NCBI GenBank assembly: GCA_002343775.1
Contig: DDSH01000001.1
Location: 1-64,000 of the forward strand
DNA length: 64,000 bases
From: Anaerolineales bacterium UBA2395
GTDB taxonomy: Bacteria > Chloroflexota > Anaerolineae > Anaerolineales > Villigracilaceae
Direction: 5' to 3'
Shown here one piece after another: positions 16,941 to 25,778 of the stretch. The translations under genes were made by a program, and so were the position numbers. The notes under the pieces were generated by a model that saw only the letters and a list, made by a program, of their open reading frames with translations, had not been told where the DNA came from and did not search any database. Numbering within the stretch: position 1 is the stretch's first letter; the number at the start of each line of letters is the position of its first letter.

Positions 16941-17990
16941 CTACTTCAAATTCTCGAATGCAAAGTTATCGTCTTCGCGCAAGTCTTTGGTGAGCGTCTT
17001 ACCGATGACATTATCCAACTCATACGGCGGGATGCCATCACTGGGCGACTTAATGGCGATGTCTTCAGGCGTCAGCACCTGACCGGCTTTCAAGTCACGC
17101 GCTGCCACAAGTTTCTTGCCCATCTTATGAATCGGATTGACCTCACTCGGATATATCTTCTTTTCGCCATCACCCAACGCTACCTTGACCCGCCGCAAAT
17201 CGCGGACAAGTTTCCTCATCCCGATCGGTTCCAACGAAAAGGCGTGGTCGGTTCCCTTCCAGGTGTGGTTGAGCGTGAAATGCTGCTCTACTATACGCGA
17301 GCCAAGCACGTAAGCCGCCAATGCCATGGCAATCCCATTTTCATGGTCGGAGAGACCAATCACTACATCCGGGAATTTTTCACGATATGTGGTGATGACG
17401 CGCAGATTCAGGTCCTGCGGCTCAGCGGGATAGGATGCTGTACATTGCAAAATCGCCAACTGTTTGTTGAGCGGCATAATCGCATCATACGCACGCTGAA
17501 CATCTTCCATCGTCCCGCCGCCAGTGCTAATGATCATCGGTTTGCCGATCTTGGCAACATGCTTGAGCAACGGAGTATTCTTCAAATCACCTGAAGCGAT
17601 CTTGTAAAGCGGCATGTCCAGTTCGGCAAGAAAGTCCGCACTTTTCATATCAAAGGCAGTGGCGAACATGACCAAGCCGATTTCCTCTGCATATTTTTTG
17701 AGTTCAACATATTCCTTTTTGCCAAACTCCAGTGCTTCACGATGTTCACCGTAGGTTGCGCCGAAACTATTCTCGTTATCATACGGCTTATCATACGCCG
17801 CCCTGGTCAACAGGGACTTGTTATCGCGCTTCTGCAACTTGACCGCATCTACACCGCATTCCTTCGCGGCTTTGAACATTTCCTTCGCTTTTTGCAAATC
17901 GCCCTGATGGTTGTTGCCAATCTCGGCGATCACAAAACAATCGCTTTCATCTGAAATGTTAACACCATCAATTTTAAGAGTACGAAGCAT
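16941..17990 (-). CDS. neuB: Ulosonic (nonulosonic) acid synthase, NeuB family
   Basis: A 349-residue protein. The ATG at 17990 follows an AAGGAAAGGAAA purine stretch. The barrel motifs are clear: EIGNNHQGD (residues 23-31), GVDAVKLQKR, KIASGDLKN, GLSDHENG and EQHFTLNHTWKGTDHAFSLEP. The last 60 residues form a SAF (antifreeze-like) domain starting near GKKLVAARDLKAGQVLT. NeuB enzymes condense phosphoenolpyruvate with a hexosamine-type aldehyde. The KGTDHAFSLEP variant differs from the GPDHKASLEP of classical sialic acid synthases, which hints at a different acceptor sugar. It is the first enzyme gene of the ulosonic acid module in transcription order. Confidence 0.88.
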   Translation of the reverse strand: MLRTLKIDGVNISDESDCFVIAEIGNNHQGDLQKAKEMFKAAKECGVDAVKLQKRDNKSLLTRAAYDKPYDNENSFGATYGEHREALEFGKKEYVELKKYAEEIGLVMFATAFDMKSADFLAELDMPLYKIASGDLKNTPLLKHVAKIGKPMIISTGGGTMEDVQRAYDAIMPLNKQLAILQCTASYPAEPQDLNLRVITTYREKFPDVVIGLSDHENGIAMALAAYVLGSRIVEQHFTLNHTWKGTDHAFSLEPIGMRKLVRDLRRVKVALGDGEKKIYPSEVNPIHKMGKKLVAARDLKAGQVLTPEDIAIKSPSDGIPPYELDNVIGKTLTKDLREDDNFAFENLK

Positions 17991-18004
17991 TGGGTTTCCT
18001 TTCC

Positions 18005-18904
18005 TTATTTCCGTACAAAAATATAATTCCAAATAGTTCCGCCTCCACGATCATGTCGGGATAAAACTTCAAATCCTTTCGAGCCCAGATAATCCCTTAC
18101 CCATTGTTCATCCGTACTACGAACCTCCACCAGGATCGACTTAATACTTTTATTCAGCAATGTTTGGGAAGCACCAAGTAAAACAAGGTTCTCAGCGCCG
18201 TCTACATCCACTTTGATGTGATTCGGCACTGGAAAGTCATATTTCGATACTAGATCATCAATCCCATAACAAATCAACTGTTGATGATAAGGCAACCCAG
18301 CTTTTTGTGGATCAAAATCCGTATTACCATCCATAACATGATCAGCACTACCACCATCCAAGGAACGATAATGAAACACAACCGTGCCAAGGGTGTCCGC
18401 CAAAGCCATCAAATGAGGATAAACACAGCCTTCAAATTGATTTAAGACGATATTTCGCGCCAACTGATAATATGTCGAAAAACTTGGTTCAAAAGCATGA
18501 ACTGTAATATTCTTATCGAAAAAACTGGCAGCAACCAGTGAATATGCACCTACATTAGCTCCCACATCATATAAAACTTCTCCGGGTTTTATTTGGTTTT
18601 CGATCCAGTTCACAGTCTCCGGTTCTTTCTGACATGCTCGTGCGCGAAAAATACTTATCTCCGAATCAGCATACAGGAGAATCCTGCGCTTTGGATAATC
18701 AAGTTGCACCGCGGGATTTAATTTCTGTTTCAGTTTCGCCAGTGTAAATACCGGGGCAATTGATATTGCCAACCTCAGTAAATAATAGTAAAGCGTTGCG
18801 ATTATCTGCATAACAACTTTAAATAAATAAATTGACGCCCTTAAAAGAGTGCCTAGCGGATCCGTTTTCAAACCATAAAAGAGTTTTATAAATATAGATT
18901 TCAT
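18005..18904 (-). CDS. FkbM family SAM-dependent methyltransferase
   Basis: A 299-residue protein. Residues 20-60 are hydrophobic and could be a membrane anchor. The methyltransferase fold begins with LYDVGANVGAYSLVAA (SAM loop, residues 111-126) and continues with VHAFEPSFSTYYQL and HIKVDVDGAENLVL, the FkbM pattern. FkbM enzymes often O-methylate sugars in capsule and O-antigen loci, so a glycan cap or sugar methyl group is likely. The start overlaps the stop of the flippase gene as ATGA. The gene is AT-rich (22 G+C of 60 in 18481-18540) compared with the enzymes on both sides. Confidence 0.85.
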   Translation of the reverse strand: MKSIFIKLFYGLKTDPLGTLLRASIYLFKVVMQIIATLYYYLLRLAISIAPVFTLAKLKQKLNPAVQLDYPKRRILLYADSEISIFRARACQKEPETVNWIENQIKPGEVLYDVGANVGAYSLVAASFFDKNITVHAFEPSFSTYYQLARNIVLNQFEGCVYPHLMALADTLGTVVFHYRSLDGGSADHVMDGNTDFDPQKAGLPYHQQLICYGIDDLVSKYDFPVPNHIKVDVDGAENLVLLGASQTLLNKSIKSILVEVRSTDEQWVRDYLGSKGFEVLSRHDRGGGTIWNYIFVRK

Positions 18905-20427
18905 GATCCACTCCCCTTCTGCTGAAATAAATGCGCAAATGAGGTTTTTGATAAAAGGGCAAACACAGAGAATCTGATCGACGGATACAGAAACATGATT
19001 ATCAAAAGATAAAAGGCTCCACCCAATAATATTTCAAAAAGAAGCATCCATAAACTCGAATACCCAACAGTATAAATGATTGCAAATGGAAGGAATCCCA
19101 ATATGACGAAGAAGAATGTATCTTGAAAATACCACCGGCACTTTTCTCCTGGAAGGATATAACGATGCATGATTTGGGGAACAGTCAGATAATATATGAG
19201 GTTGAATAACCCCCAGGTGATCCCCGCCCCGGCCACTTCATATCGATCGATTAAAAAATACATAAAAGGTCCTAGAACTGCCAAGTTAACAACATTGTTC
19301 CAAAGACTAATCCATGTAATCCCTGCCGCTAGTTGAAGCGCAAAAGGAATCTGCATCATGGAGTTAAACAGGGCGGCAAAAGCAAGAATAGACAAAATGG
19401 GAGCTGTGGATCTCGCAATATCACTGGAACGCGTCCATATCAGCAGGAGATCATATGAAAAGAATGTTAATATCGCCGATATAGGAGAAATTAAAAAAGA
19501 AATGAACTGCGTAGTCTTATGATAGATATTGGCGAGCTCCAAATCGTTATTTTCTGAAATTAGAGCGGCAAAACGCGGGAAAGCTGCCGATGCAAAAGAA
19601 GAGGCAATCAACGGGAGGGCTGAATAGACAGCGTAGGCAGTAGTATAATACCCAAGTTGTGGAAGTGTAAGCAATTTACTGATGAGTACACGATCCAATT
19701 GTTTGATTAAAGCAGCAATCAAAGAATTTATCCCCACAGAAACGCTGAAAGACCACAGGGCGCCCAATACAGAAAAATCCACTTTGGGGTCGTGCCTTGA
19801 GGCTGTTCGCATTATCCGCCAGGCAGCTGCGAACATTATTATTAGTTCAAGAATTGCAACAAAAAACTGCCAAAGAAGGTAGGTAGTCACCGTTGGGGAA
19901 ACGAATGATACAACAAGAGCCGCCCCCAAACTGCGTAATGTAGCAATACCAACATACAATCCATTGTACAGGACCTGCTTCTCCGAACCTTGTAAAACAC
20001 CACCATATAATGCCACAGGCCAGCGTAATGCTAGAGTAATTCCAAAAATTATCACGGATAATCGAACAACATCCGATTTCAATTCAACAGTGTTTATCCA
20101 TTCTCTGGCAAGCCAATCGGAGGCGAAAAAAAAGCCAAGTGCTATTCCAACTGAAACCAATCCATAGATGATCTCAAGAGTGCGAATGACATTCCGGGTT
20201 TTCTCCTGTCTATCAATAAACCGTTTACCCATAGCAACTTCACGGTTTGCTGTTGTACTCAAGCCCAGATCGAGGAAACTAATTAATCCTTGTAGCGAAA
20301 CAAAAAAACCGATCAGTCCATATGCTTCTACTCCCAGATATTTTAGGTAAACCGGAACCAGAAACAGGCCCAGCAGACTTGGCCAGAGTTTTCCAAAAAA
20401 ATTAGCGATGATATTTTTTTTAAGCAT
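18901..20427 (-). CDS. wzx: Polysaccharide flippase (Wzx/MOP superfamily)
   Basis: A polytopic protein of 508 residues from the ATG at 20427 (MLKKNIIANFFGKLWPSLLG), which has GGAG nearby and overlaps the aminotransferase stop by eight bases; an in-frame start four codons upstream is possible. About 12-14 hydrophobic helices, the early LVPVYLKYLGVEAYGLIGFF pattern and GLSTTANREVA are typical of Wzx flippases, which move undecaprenyl-linked repeat units across the inner membrane. AT-rich composition is shared with the FkbM gene. A second flippase is present at 37798-39114. Confidence 0.87.
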   Translation of the reverse strand: MLKKNIIANFFGKLWPSLLGLFLVPVYLKYLGVEAYGLIGFFVSLQGLISFLDLGLSTTANREVAMGKRFIDRQEKTRNVIRTLEIIYGLVSVGIALGFFFASDWLAREWINTVELKSDVVRLSVIIFGITLALRWPVALYGGVLQGSEKQVLYNGLYVGIATLRSLGAALVVSFVSPTVTTYLLWQFFVAILELIIMFAAAWRIMRTASRHDPKVDFSVLGALWSFSVSVGINSLIAALIKQLDRVLISKLLTLPQLGYYTTAYAVYSALPLIASSFASAAFPRFAALISENNDLELANIYHKTTQFISFLISPISAILTFFSYDLLLIWTRSSDIARSTAPILSILAFAALFNSMMQIPFALQLAAGITWISLWNNVVNLAVLGPFMYFLIDRYEVAGAGITWGLFNLIYYLTVPQIMHRYILPGEKCRWYFQDTFFFVILGFLPFAIIYTVGYSSLWMLLFEILLGGAFYLLIIMFLYPSIRFSVFALLSKTSFAHLFQQKGSGS

Positions 20428-21526
20428 ACCGCTCCGCAAATTCCCCCACAGCCGTGATCACTTCATCCTGCTGTGTCTCGGTCAATTCGGGATATAGCGG
20501 CAGCGCAAGCGTCTGTTCCGCTGCCAGTTCAGCGTGGGGGAAGTCCCCTCCCTTGTACCCAAACTTGCGGCATGGAATGGATAAATGCGGCGGCAACGGA
20601 TAATACACCTCTGACGCAATACCTCTTTCCTTCAACAAGGATTGCAACTCGGCGCGCCTTGAAGAACGCACGATATACAGGTGATACACATGCCTGCCCC
20701 ACTCCCGTTCCACCGGTGTTACCACCCCGCTGGAAATCAACTTTTCCGTATAACGATGTGCCAGTTCACGGCGCTTATCGTTCCATGAATCCAAATATAG
20801 GAGTTTTACCTGAAGAATAGCCGCCTGCATTGCATCAAGTCGGCTGTTATAACCAACCATCTCTGAATAATATTTCTTCTTCCAGCCATGAGCGCGTAGC
20901 ATGCGCATCTGCTCGGCAAGCGCATCGTCATTCGTCACCACCCCGCCGCCATCACCAAAAGCGCCGAGGTTCTTGGTGGGGAAGAAACTCAAACAGCCGA
21001 TGTCCCCAAACGAGCCCGTCTTTTTGCCCTTGTATTCCGCGCCAAATGCCTGCGCATTATCTTCGACTACTTTCAGGTTGTATCCGCGCGCAATATCAAG
21101 GATCGGGTTCATCTCAGCCGGGTGCCCATACAAATGCACCGGAATGATGGCTTTGGTCTTCGGCGTGATGGCAGCCTCGATCCTGCTTACATCGATCTGG
21201 TAACTTTGTGGGTCAATATCCACGATCACCGGCTTGGCACCCACCGACATCACCGTACCCGCCGTTGCAAAAAAAGTATACGCCGGGATGATTACCTCAT
21301 CGCCCGTCCCAATATTCAACGCACGCAGCGCGATCACCAACGCATCGGTGCCCGAAGCCAGCCCAATGGCATGCTTCACACCGAGATAGGAAGCAATACT
21401 CTCCTCGAACTTCGTCACCTGCGGGCCGAGAATAAAATGCCCCGACGTCAGCGTAGATAAGACCGCCGCATCAATCTCCTGCTTGATGGAATGATACTGG
21501 GCGGTTAGGTCAACCAAGGGGATCAT
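20420..21526 (-). CDS. wbpE: PLP-dependent sugar aminotransferase (DegT/WbpE type)
   Basis: A 368-residue DegT/DnrJ/EryC1 protein. The start at 21526 (MIPLVDLTAQYHSIKQEID) matches the family N-terminus and overlaps the acetyltransferase stop as ATGA. The PLP lysine is K185 in FFPTKNLGAFGDGG, and EDNAQAFGAEYKGKK precedes it. It sits in the order WbpB-WbpD-WbpE, so the likely reaction is transamination of UDP-3-keto-GlcNAcA to the 3-amino sugar with glutamate as donor. Other 3- or 4-keto sugar aminotransferases belong to the same family, so specificity rests on context. Confidence 0.88.
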   Translation of the reverse strand: MIPLVDLTAQYHSIKQEIDAAVLSTLTSGHFILGPQVTKFEESIASYLGVKHAIGLASGTDALVIALRALNIGTGDEVIIPAYTFFATAGTVMSVGAKPVIVDIDPQSYQIDVSRIEAAITPKTKAIIPVHLYGHPAEMNPILDIARGYNLKVVEDNAQAFGAEYKGKKTGSFGDIGCLSFFPTKNLGAFGDGGGVVTNDDALAEQMRMLRAHGWKKKYYSEMVGYNSRLDAMQAAILQVKLLYLDSWNDKRRELAHRYTEKLISSGVVTPVEREWGRHVYHLYIVRSSRRAELQSLLKERGIASEVYYPLPPHLSIPCRKFGYKGGDFPHAELAAEQTLALPLYPELTETQQDEVITAVGEFAERYA

Positions 21527-22104
21527 ACTTCGTCTCTTTCTGGAAACACAACAGAATCCTGTTTGCTGTATGCGTCGCCACACCTCGGGCAAACGGCGCG
21601 CTGACCTTCAAAATTCAATTGCTCGCCGCATTGGCACACCCATCCGCGCAGACGAGCGGGAGCCCCATACACCAATGCATAGTCGGGTACATCCTTCGTC
21701 ACCACTGCCCCCGCACCTACAAAGCAATACTGCCCAAGCGTCACACCGCATACGATCGTGGCATTCGCGCCAATAGACGCGCCCTTGCGAACCAACGTAG
21801 TCTTGTATTCATCCTTACGGCTGACATGGCTGCGCGGATTAATGACATTCGTAAACACCATAGAAGGACCCAGAAAAACATCGTCTTCCACGATCACGCC
21901 GGTATAAAGTGAGACATTATTCTGTATCTTCACATTCTTCCCAATGGTCACATCCGACGAGACCAATACATTCTGACCAATGTTGCAGCGTTCGCCTATC
22001 TTTGCGCGCGGCATCACATGACAAAAATGCCATATTTTCGTACCAGCACCGATCTCGGCACCATTATCAACATAACTGGATTCGTGAACAAAATATTCTG
22101 ACAT
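21523..22104 (-). CDS. wbpD: UDP-amino-sugar N-acetyltransferase (WbpD/WlbB type)
   Basis: A 193-residue left-handed beta-helix acetyltransferase. Hexapeptide repeats run from residue 10 to about 135 (for example AEIGAG, CNIGQN, VTIGKN), and GPSMVFTNVINPRSHVSRK is the characteristic WbpD/WlbB segment. After the helix there is a C-x-C and C-x2-C pair (C157, C159, C172, C175), a possible zinc ribbon. It would acetylate the 3-amino group of UDP-GlcNAc(3NH2)A. It lies one base after the stop of wbpB-like and overlaps the aminotransferase start, the classic cassette order. Confidence 0.92.
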   Translation of the reverse strand: MSEYFVHESSYVDNGAEIGAGTKIWHFCHVMPRAKIGERCNIGQNVLVSSDVTIGKNVKIQNNVSLYTGVIVEDDVFLGPSMVFTNVINPRSHVSRKDEYKTTLVRKGASIGANATIVCGVTLGQYCFVGAGAVVTKDVPDYALVYGAPARLRGWVCQCGEQLNFEGQRAVCPRCGDAYSKQDSVVFPERDEV

Positions 22105-22105
22105 T

Positions 22106-23047
22106 TTATTTATTCAATAACGGATGCGCCAATGTATCCAATGGCGAAATCTCAGCCGTGCGGATCTTATGGGTCAATTCAACCGATGGACGGGCTTCCT
22201 TGATCCCAAACCCGCGTCCAGCCAGAGTCTCTTCATAGACTTTCGTATGCAAGTCAGTAAATCCTTCGGAAAATTCGATCTCTTTGCCATCCACCGTGAT
22301 GGATCGGTAGGTGGTTTTATTGTTTTCCTTCGCCTGCAAAGGCAGGTCATTGCGATCCACCGAAAGAAACCAGCGCACGCGCGCGCGCTCCAGTTCAATG
22401 AATCCAGACATGCGTTCATGATCTGCATGATAGACCTTGATGCCGTTCACAGAGCCGAACAACCACATGAGCAGATCAAAGAAGTGAATGCCGATATTCG
22501 TCGCCACGCCGCCAGATTTTTCGTGATTGCCCTTCCACGAAACCTGATACCACGGTCCACGGCTGGTGATATAAGTCATTTCAACTTCATGAACCTCTTT
22601 TGATGCCCGCAAAGACTCACGGAGTTGGATGAGACTTGGGTGAACTCGCAGCTGCAAGATGGTGTTGACACGCCGTCCCGTCTCTGCTTCGATCTCTTCC
22701 AATAAATCCAAATTCCAAGGGTTGATGACCAGCGGCTTCTCACAAATCACATCAGCGCCAGCGCGCAGAGCCAGCCGGCAGTGTGAATCATGCAAATAAT
22801 TGGGCGAGCAAATCGAAACATATTGTATTTGTTCGGCTTCCGGTCCTCGGCGTAATTTTTCCAGATGGCGGTCAAATCGTTCGATCTCAGTAAAAAAATT
22901 GATGTTAAATGAATACTGGTCGAGAATACCAACGGAATCTTTTGGGTCTACTGCTGCAACAAGATGATTGCCGGTATCACGAATAGCACGCAGGTGACGA
23001 GGCGCAATGTAACCACCAACCCCGATTACAGCAAAGTTTTTCGGCAT
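22106..23047 (-). CDS. wbpB: UDP-GlcNAcA 3-dehydrogenase (WbpB/WlbA, Gfo/Idh/MocA)
   Basis: A 313-residue oxidoreductase. I chose ATG 23047, which has GGAG eight bases upstream; a TTG at 23059 is possible but touches the previous stop. The N-terminus MPKNFAVIGVGGYIAPRH is the NAD fold with the WlbA-specific YIAPRH, and SICSPNYLHDSH and CEKPLV carry the catalytic lysine region. TYITSRGPWY and RVRWFLSVDRNDLP are further matches to this family as I remember it. It would oxidise C3 of UDP-GlcNAcA, giving the 3-keto sugar for the aminotransferase. WbpA/WlbA-type enzymes recycle NADH with 2-oxoglutarate, which the next aminotransferase regenerates. Confidence 0.93.
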   Translation of the reverse strand: MPKNFAVIGVGGYIAPRHLRAIRDTGNHLVAAVDPKDSVGILDQYSFNINFFTEIERFDRHLEKLRRGPEAEQIQYVSICSPNYLHDSHCRLALRAGADVICEKPLVINPWNLDLLEEIEAETGRRVNTILQLRVHPSLIQLRESLRASKEVHEVEMTYITSRGPWYQVSWKGNHEKSGGVATNIGIHFFDLLMWLFGSVNGIKVYHADHERMSGFIELERARVRWFLSVDRNDLPLQAKENNKTTYRSITVDGKEIEFSEGFTDLHTKVYEETLAGRGFGIKEARPSVELTHKIRTAEISPLDTLAHPLLNK

Positions 23048-23059
23048 TCGCTTCTCCAA

Positions 23060-23527
23060 TTATTTCAAATTCCGCAAACGATATACATGGCCATCGGTTT
23101 CGAGCACATATGTTTCAGGCAGGTCGCTGATTGTCAGCCCGGCTTCGAGACAGGTCAGTCGAAGAATATCCATAATTTGATCATCGCCATTGAGGTACAC
23201 GCTATCCACACCTCTTCTCTTCAGATCTTCCGTAACCGCCTTTGCCTTTCGGCGAAAATCACCATAGACCTGAAGTGAATCACGCGCATAGGACATGGCA
23301 CGCTGGGTGAAGATCTTCATACCTTCGGTGGTCAAGTCGTATTGGAGACGGGTACGGTCCAGATGCGTGACCTTGACCCACCCGCGCGTAATAAGGCGTT
23401 TGATGTACCAATTAACGCTGCCAACAGCTATCCCCAAACGTTTGGATAGACTCGCCTGGGTTACAAGCGAATCATGCGCGATCTCATCGAGCAGAGCATA
23501 TTCGTGCGGCTTGATTTTAGTAGTCAT
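23060..23527 (-). CDS. MarR-like winged-helix regulator, EPS-associated
   Basis: A 155-residue protein whose first 75 residues form a winged helix: EYALLDEIAHDSLVTQASLSKRLGIAVGSVNWYIKRLI is helix-turn-helix, followed by a basic wing KVTHLDRTRLQYDLT. The rest is a helical, charged tail with no family known to me. It resembles the MarR_EPS group (TIGR04176) found inside exopolysaccharide loci. It lies directly upstream of the WbpB cassette in transcription order and has its own 57-base leader, so it may control this operon. Binding site and signal are unknown. Confidence 0.75.
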   Translation of the reverse strand: MTTKIKPHEYALLDEIAHDSLVTQASLSKRLGIAVGSVNWYIKRLITRGWVKVTHLDRTRLQYDLTTEGMKIFTQRAMSYARDSLQVYGDFRRKAKAVTEDLKRRGVDSVYLNGDDQIMDILRLTCLEAGLTISDLPETYVLETDGHVYRLRNLK

Positions 23528-23584
23528 AGTCGAGCGTTCAGATTTTGAATTCTCGCATGGAATCCCCGCCCTGTCAAGTGAGGT

Positions 23585-24655
23585 TCAACCAAGAACTTGT
23601 TGGATGACCGCCGCTATCTCATCTGCCGCATTTCCATTGCCATAAAGTAGAACTCGTTCCCCGGTTGGAAACCAGGACACAAAAAGTGACCGGATCGTAT
23701 CCGGGTTAGTACCAGCCAGTTTGTTCCAACCTGCTTCCACCGTCTCCACCCACTCGGTTTCCTCACGCAAGGTAATACAACGCGTTCCAACCAGATAGGC
23801 CTCCTTTTGCACCCCGCCGGAATCTGTCAGGACACAATTTGCATTTTCCAACAAAGCCAGCATATCAAAATAACCGACCGGCTCAATCAATTTGACGTTG
23901 GATTCAGCAGGTATCCCCCACTCCCGCATCATTTTTTGAGTCCGTGGGTGAACGGGAAAAACCACATGGACGTCCAGAGACCCAAAGGCAGAGAGTAGCG
24001 CCTGCATTCGAGAACGATCATCTGTATTCGCCGCACGGTGGACTGTTGCCAGGGCGAACTCCTTTTTTGTCAATCCCAACCTTTGAAGAATGGCGGAATT
24101 TTTTCGGGAAAGTTCCAGGTTATGAAGAAGCGCATCGTACATTACGTCTCCAACCCGATGGACGCCGTTGATAATCCCCTCATTTGCCAAATTAGAGACC
24201 GCGGCATCGGTGGGACAGAACAACAGTGTGGATACATGATCGGTCAATACACGGTTAATCTCTTCAGGCATCGATCGGTTATAGGACCTGAGACCGGCTT
24301 CCACATGCACGAGTGGAATGCCCAACTTGACAGCCGCCAGCGCCCCGGCTAAGGTGGAGTTCGTATCTCCATAGACAAGGACACAATCCGGTTTTAACGT
24401 CATAAAGATCTTTTCCAGCTCAATGAGCATTCTGCCGGTTTGGTCGCCGTGAGCCCCGCCGCCCACTCCCAGGTTGAAATCCGGTTGATGCATATCCATT
24501 TCTTTGAAAAAAACTTCCGACATGCCGTAATCATAGTGCTGCCCGGTATGAATAATCACTTCTTGAAAAACCCGCCGCAACGCACGTGAAACCGGCGCCG
24601 CTTTTACAAATTGCGGACGAGCACCCACAACGGATGCGATTAATTTATCCATCAT
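23585..24655 (-). CDS. wbpI: UDP-GlcNAc-type 2-epimerase (WbpI/WecB family)
   Basis: A 356-residue non-hydrolysing 2-epimerase. VVGARPQFVKAAPVSRAL, HTGQHYDYGMSEVFF, YGDTNST, HVEAGLRSYNRSMPEEINR and TVHRAAN are the family's active-site regions, and TDSGGVQKEA binds the nucleotide. With the WbpB-D-E set next door, the likely substrate is UDP-GlcNAc(3NAc)A, epimerised to the manno form, as in WbpI; simple UDP-GlcNAc 2-epimerase (WecB) is the alternative. Two methionines open the frame; the first overlaps the stop of the GT4 gene upstream as ATGA. Confidence 0.9.
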   Translation of the reverse strand: MMDKLIASVVGARPQFVKAAPVSRALRRVFQEVIIHTGQHYDYGMSEVFFKEMDMHQPDFNLGVGGGAHGDQTGRMLIELEKIFMTLKPDCVLVYGDTNSTLAGALAAVKLGIPLVHVEAGLRSYNRSMPEEINRVLTDHVSTLLFCPTDAAVSNLANEGIINGVHRVGDVMYDALLHNLELSRKNSAILQRLGLTKKEFALATVHRAANTDDRSRMQALLSAFGSLDVHVVFPVHPRTQKMMREWGIPAESNVKLIEPVGYFDMLALLENANCVLTDSGGVQKEAYLVGTRCITLREETEWVETVEAGWNKLAGTNPDTIRSLFVSWFPTGERVLLYGNGNAADEIAAVIQQVLG

Positions 24656-25776
24656 ACAACCTCCCGCATGATCGCCTCATACTGATCCACGATCTTCTCG
24701 ATATCAAAATCCTTCGCCTTCTCCAAACTGGCACGACGAAACTGGTCAAGCCGCTCGCGGTTCGAGAGCAATTCCCGCAAGGCGGATGAAAAACCCGCCT
24801 CATCCTCGACCTCGATCAGATAGCCATTTTCTTCAGGATCTACCAAATCGAGGAATCCGCCGATATTACTGGCAACAATCGCAAGACCCTTCACCAGCGC
24901 ATCCACCCCGACGACGGGCAACCCCTCTGACAACGAAGGCATAAACAAAATATCACTTTGGGAAAATTCTTTCAACACATCCGCAGGCGTGACCCATCCC
25001 GTCAAGTGGAAGCGTTCGGTCATGCCCTGTTTTTCGATCTCAGCCTTCACCTCTTCAAACATGGGACCATCTCCCAGCATGGAACATGTCCAATCCAAAT
25101 CGTTGAGTGCGGATAAGACGCGCACAATTACCAATGGATTCTTCTGTGAGACAAAACGCCCCGCAAAAACGATGCGCGGGATTCTGTTTACCTCAATTGT
25201 TTCAGTGACCAGATGCGTAAAGTCTGCGCCATTGGGGATGACTCGAATATCCACAGAGTAATGCGCCAGTGCAAGTTGACGCGTAAATTCACTAACCGCC
25301 ACTACTTGCTTCGCGCGTTTCCAAATTGGCTTGGTGAAGGGCTTTAGCCATCGAAACCAACGCGCCGTCTTTTCGGGCACGCCGCCCGGCACATCACCGA
25401 GGTGGGCTGTCAAAATATACGGTATGCCTGTCAACAGAGACAAGGCATACGCAAGGGCACCCGCCGGTACGGCAAAGTGGGTATGAATGATGTCGGGGCG
25501 AAATCGCCGAATAAGCGCCAGACCAGCCCACAGTCCGGCGAGATCGAAAGAAAGCATCGTCTCAAAACTGGCAGTGAACGCTTCGGTTCGTTTTGATGGA
25601 ATCCGCACGAGCCTGAATCCATCCTGCTTTTCATCGAGCGGCAAACCGTCCATGTGCGCTGTCAGAACGGTCACATCATGCCCACGTGCCGCGAGTTCAC
25701 AACAGATGTCATACGCGGCTCTGCCACCGCCACCGCCAATGGGCGGAAATTCATGAATGAGCGTGAGGATACGCAT
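24652..25776 (-). CDS. Glycosyltransferase family 4 protein
   Basis: A 374-residue GT4 enzyme. The start at 25776 (MRILTLIHEFPPIGGGGGRAA) is a classic GT4 opening; the frame extends 44 codons upstream but into the preceding gene. IPRIVFAGRFVSQKNPLVIV starts the donor domain and SLSEGLPVVGVDALVKGLAIV is the E-x7-(E) region, although the second glutamate position is taken by D in GVDAL. SNIGGFLDLV follows. It probably assembles the repeat unit. It starts two bases after the stop of a GT-C-like membrane protein and overlaps the 2-epimerase. Confidence 0.87.
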   Translation of the reverse strand: MRILTLIHEFPPIGGGGGRAAYDICCELAARGHDVTVLTAHMDGLPLDEKQDGFRLVRIPSKRTEAFTASFETMLSFDLAGLWAGLALIRRFRPDIIHTHFAVPAGALAYALSLLTGIPYILTAHLGDVPGGVPEKTARWFRWLKPFTKPIWKRAKQVVAVSEFTRQLALAHYSVDIRVIPNGADFTHLVTETIEVNRIPRIVFAGRFVSQKNPLVIVRVLSALNDLDWTCSMLGDGPMFEEVKAEIEKQGMTERFHLTGWVTPADVLKEFSQSDILFMPSLSEGLPVVGVDALVKGLAIVASNIGGFLDLVDPEENGYLIEVEDEAGFSSALRELLSNRERLDQFRRASLEKAKDFDIEKIVDQYEAIMREVV

Positions 25777-25778
25777 TG

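Noticed and set aside
16941..23047. A complete legionaminic or sialic acid pathway
   Set aside because: NeuB and NeuA homologues exist, but the aminotransferase, acetyltransferase and epimerase match the WbpE/D/I types, and no NeuC/LegG is seen.
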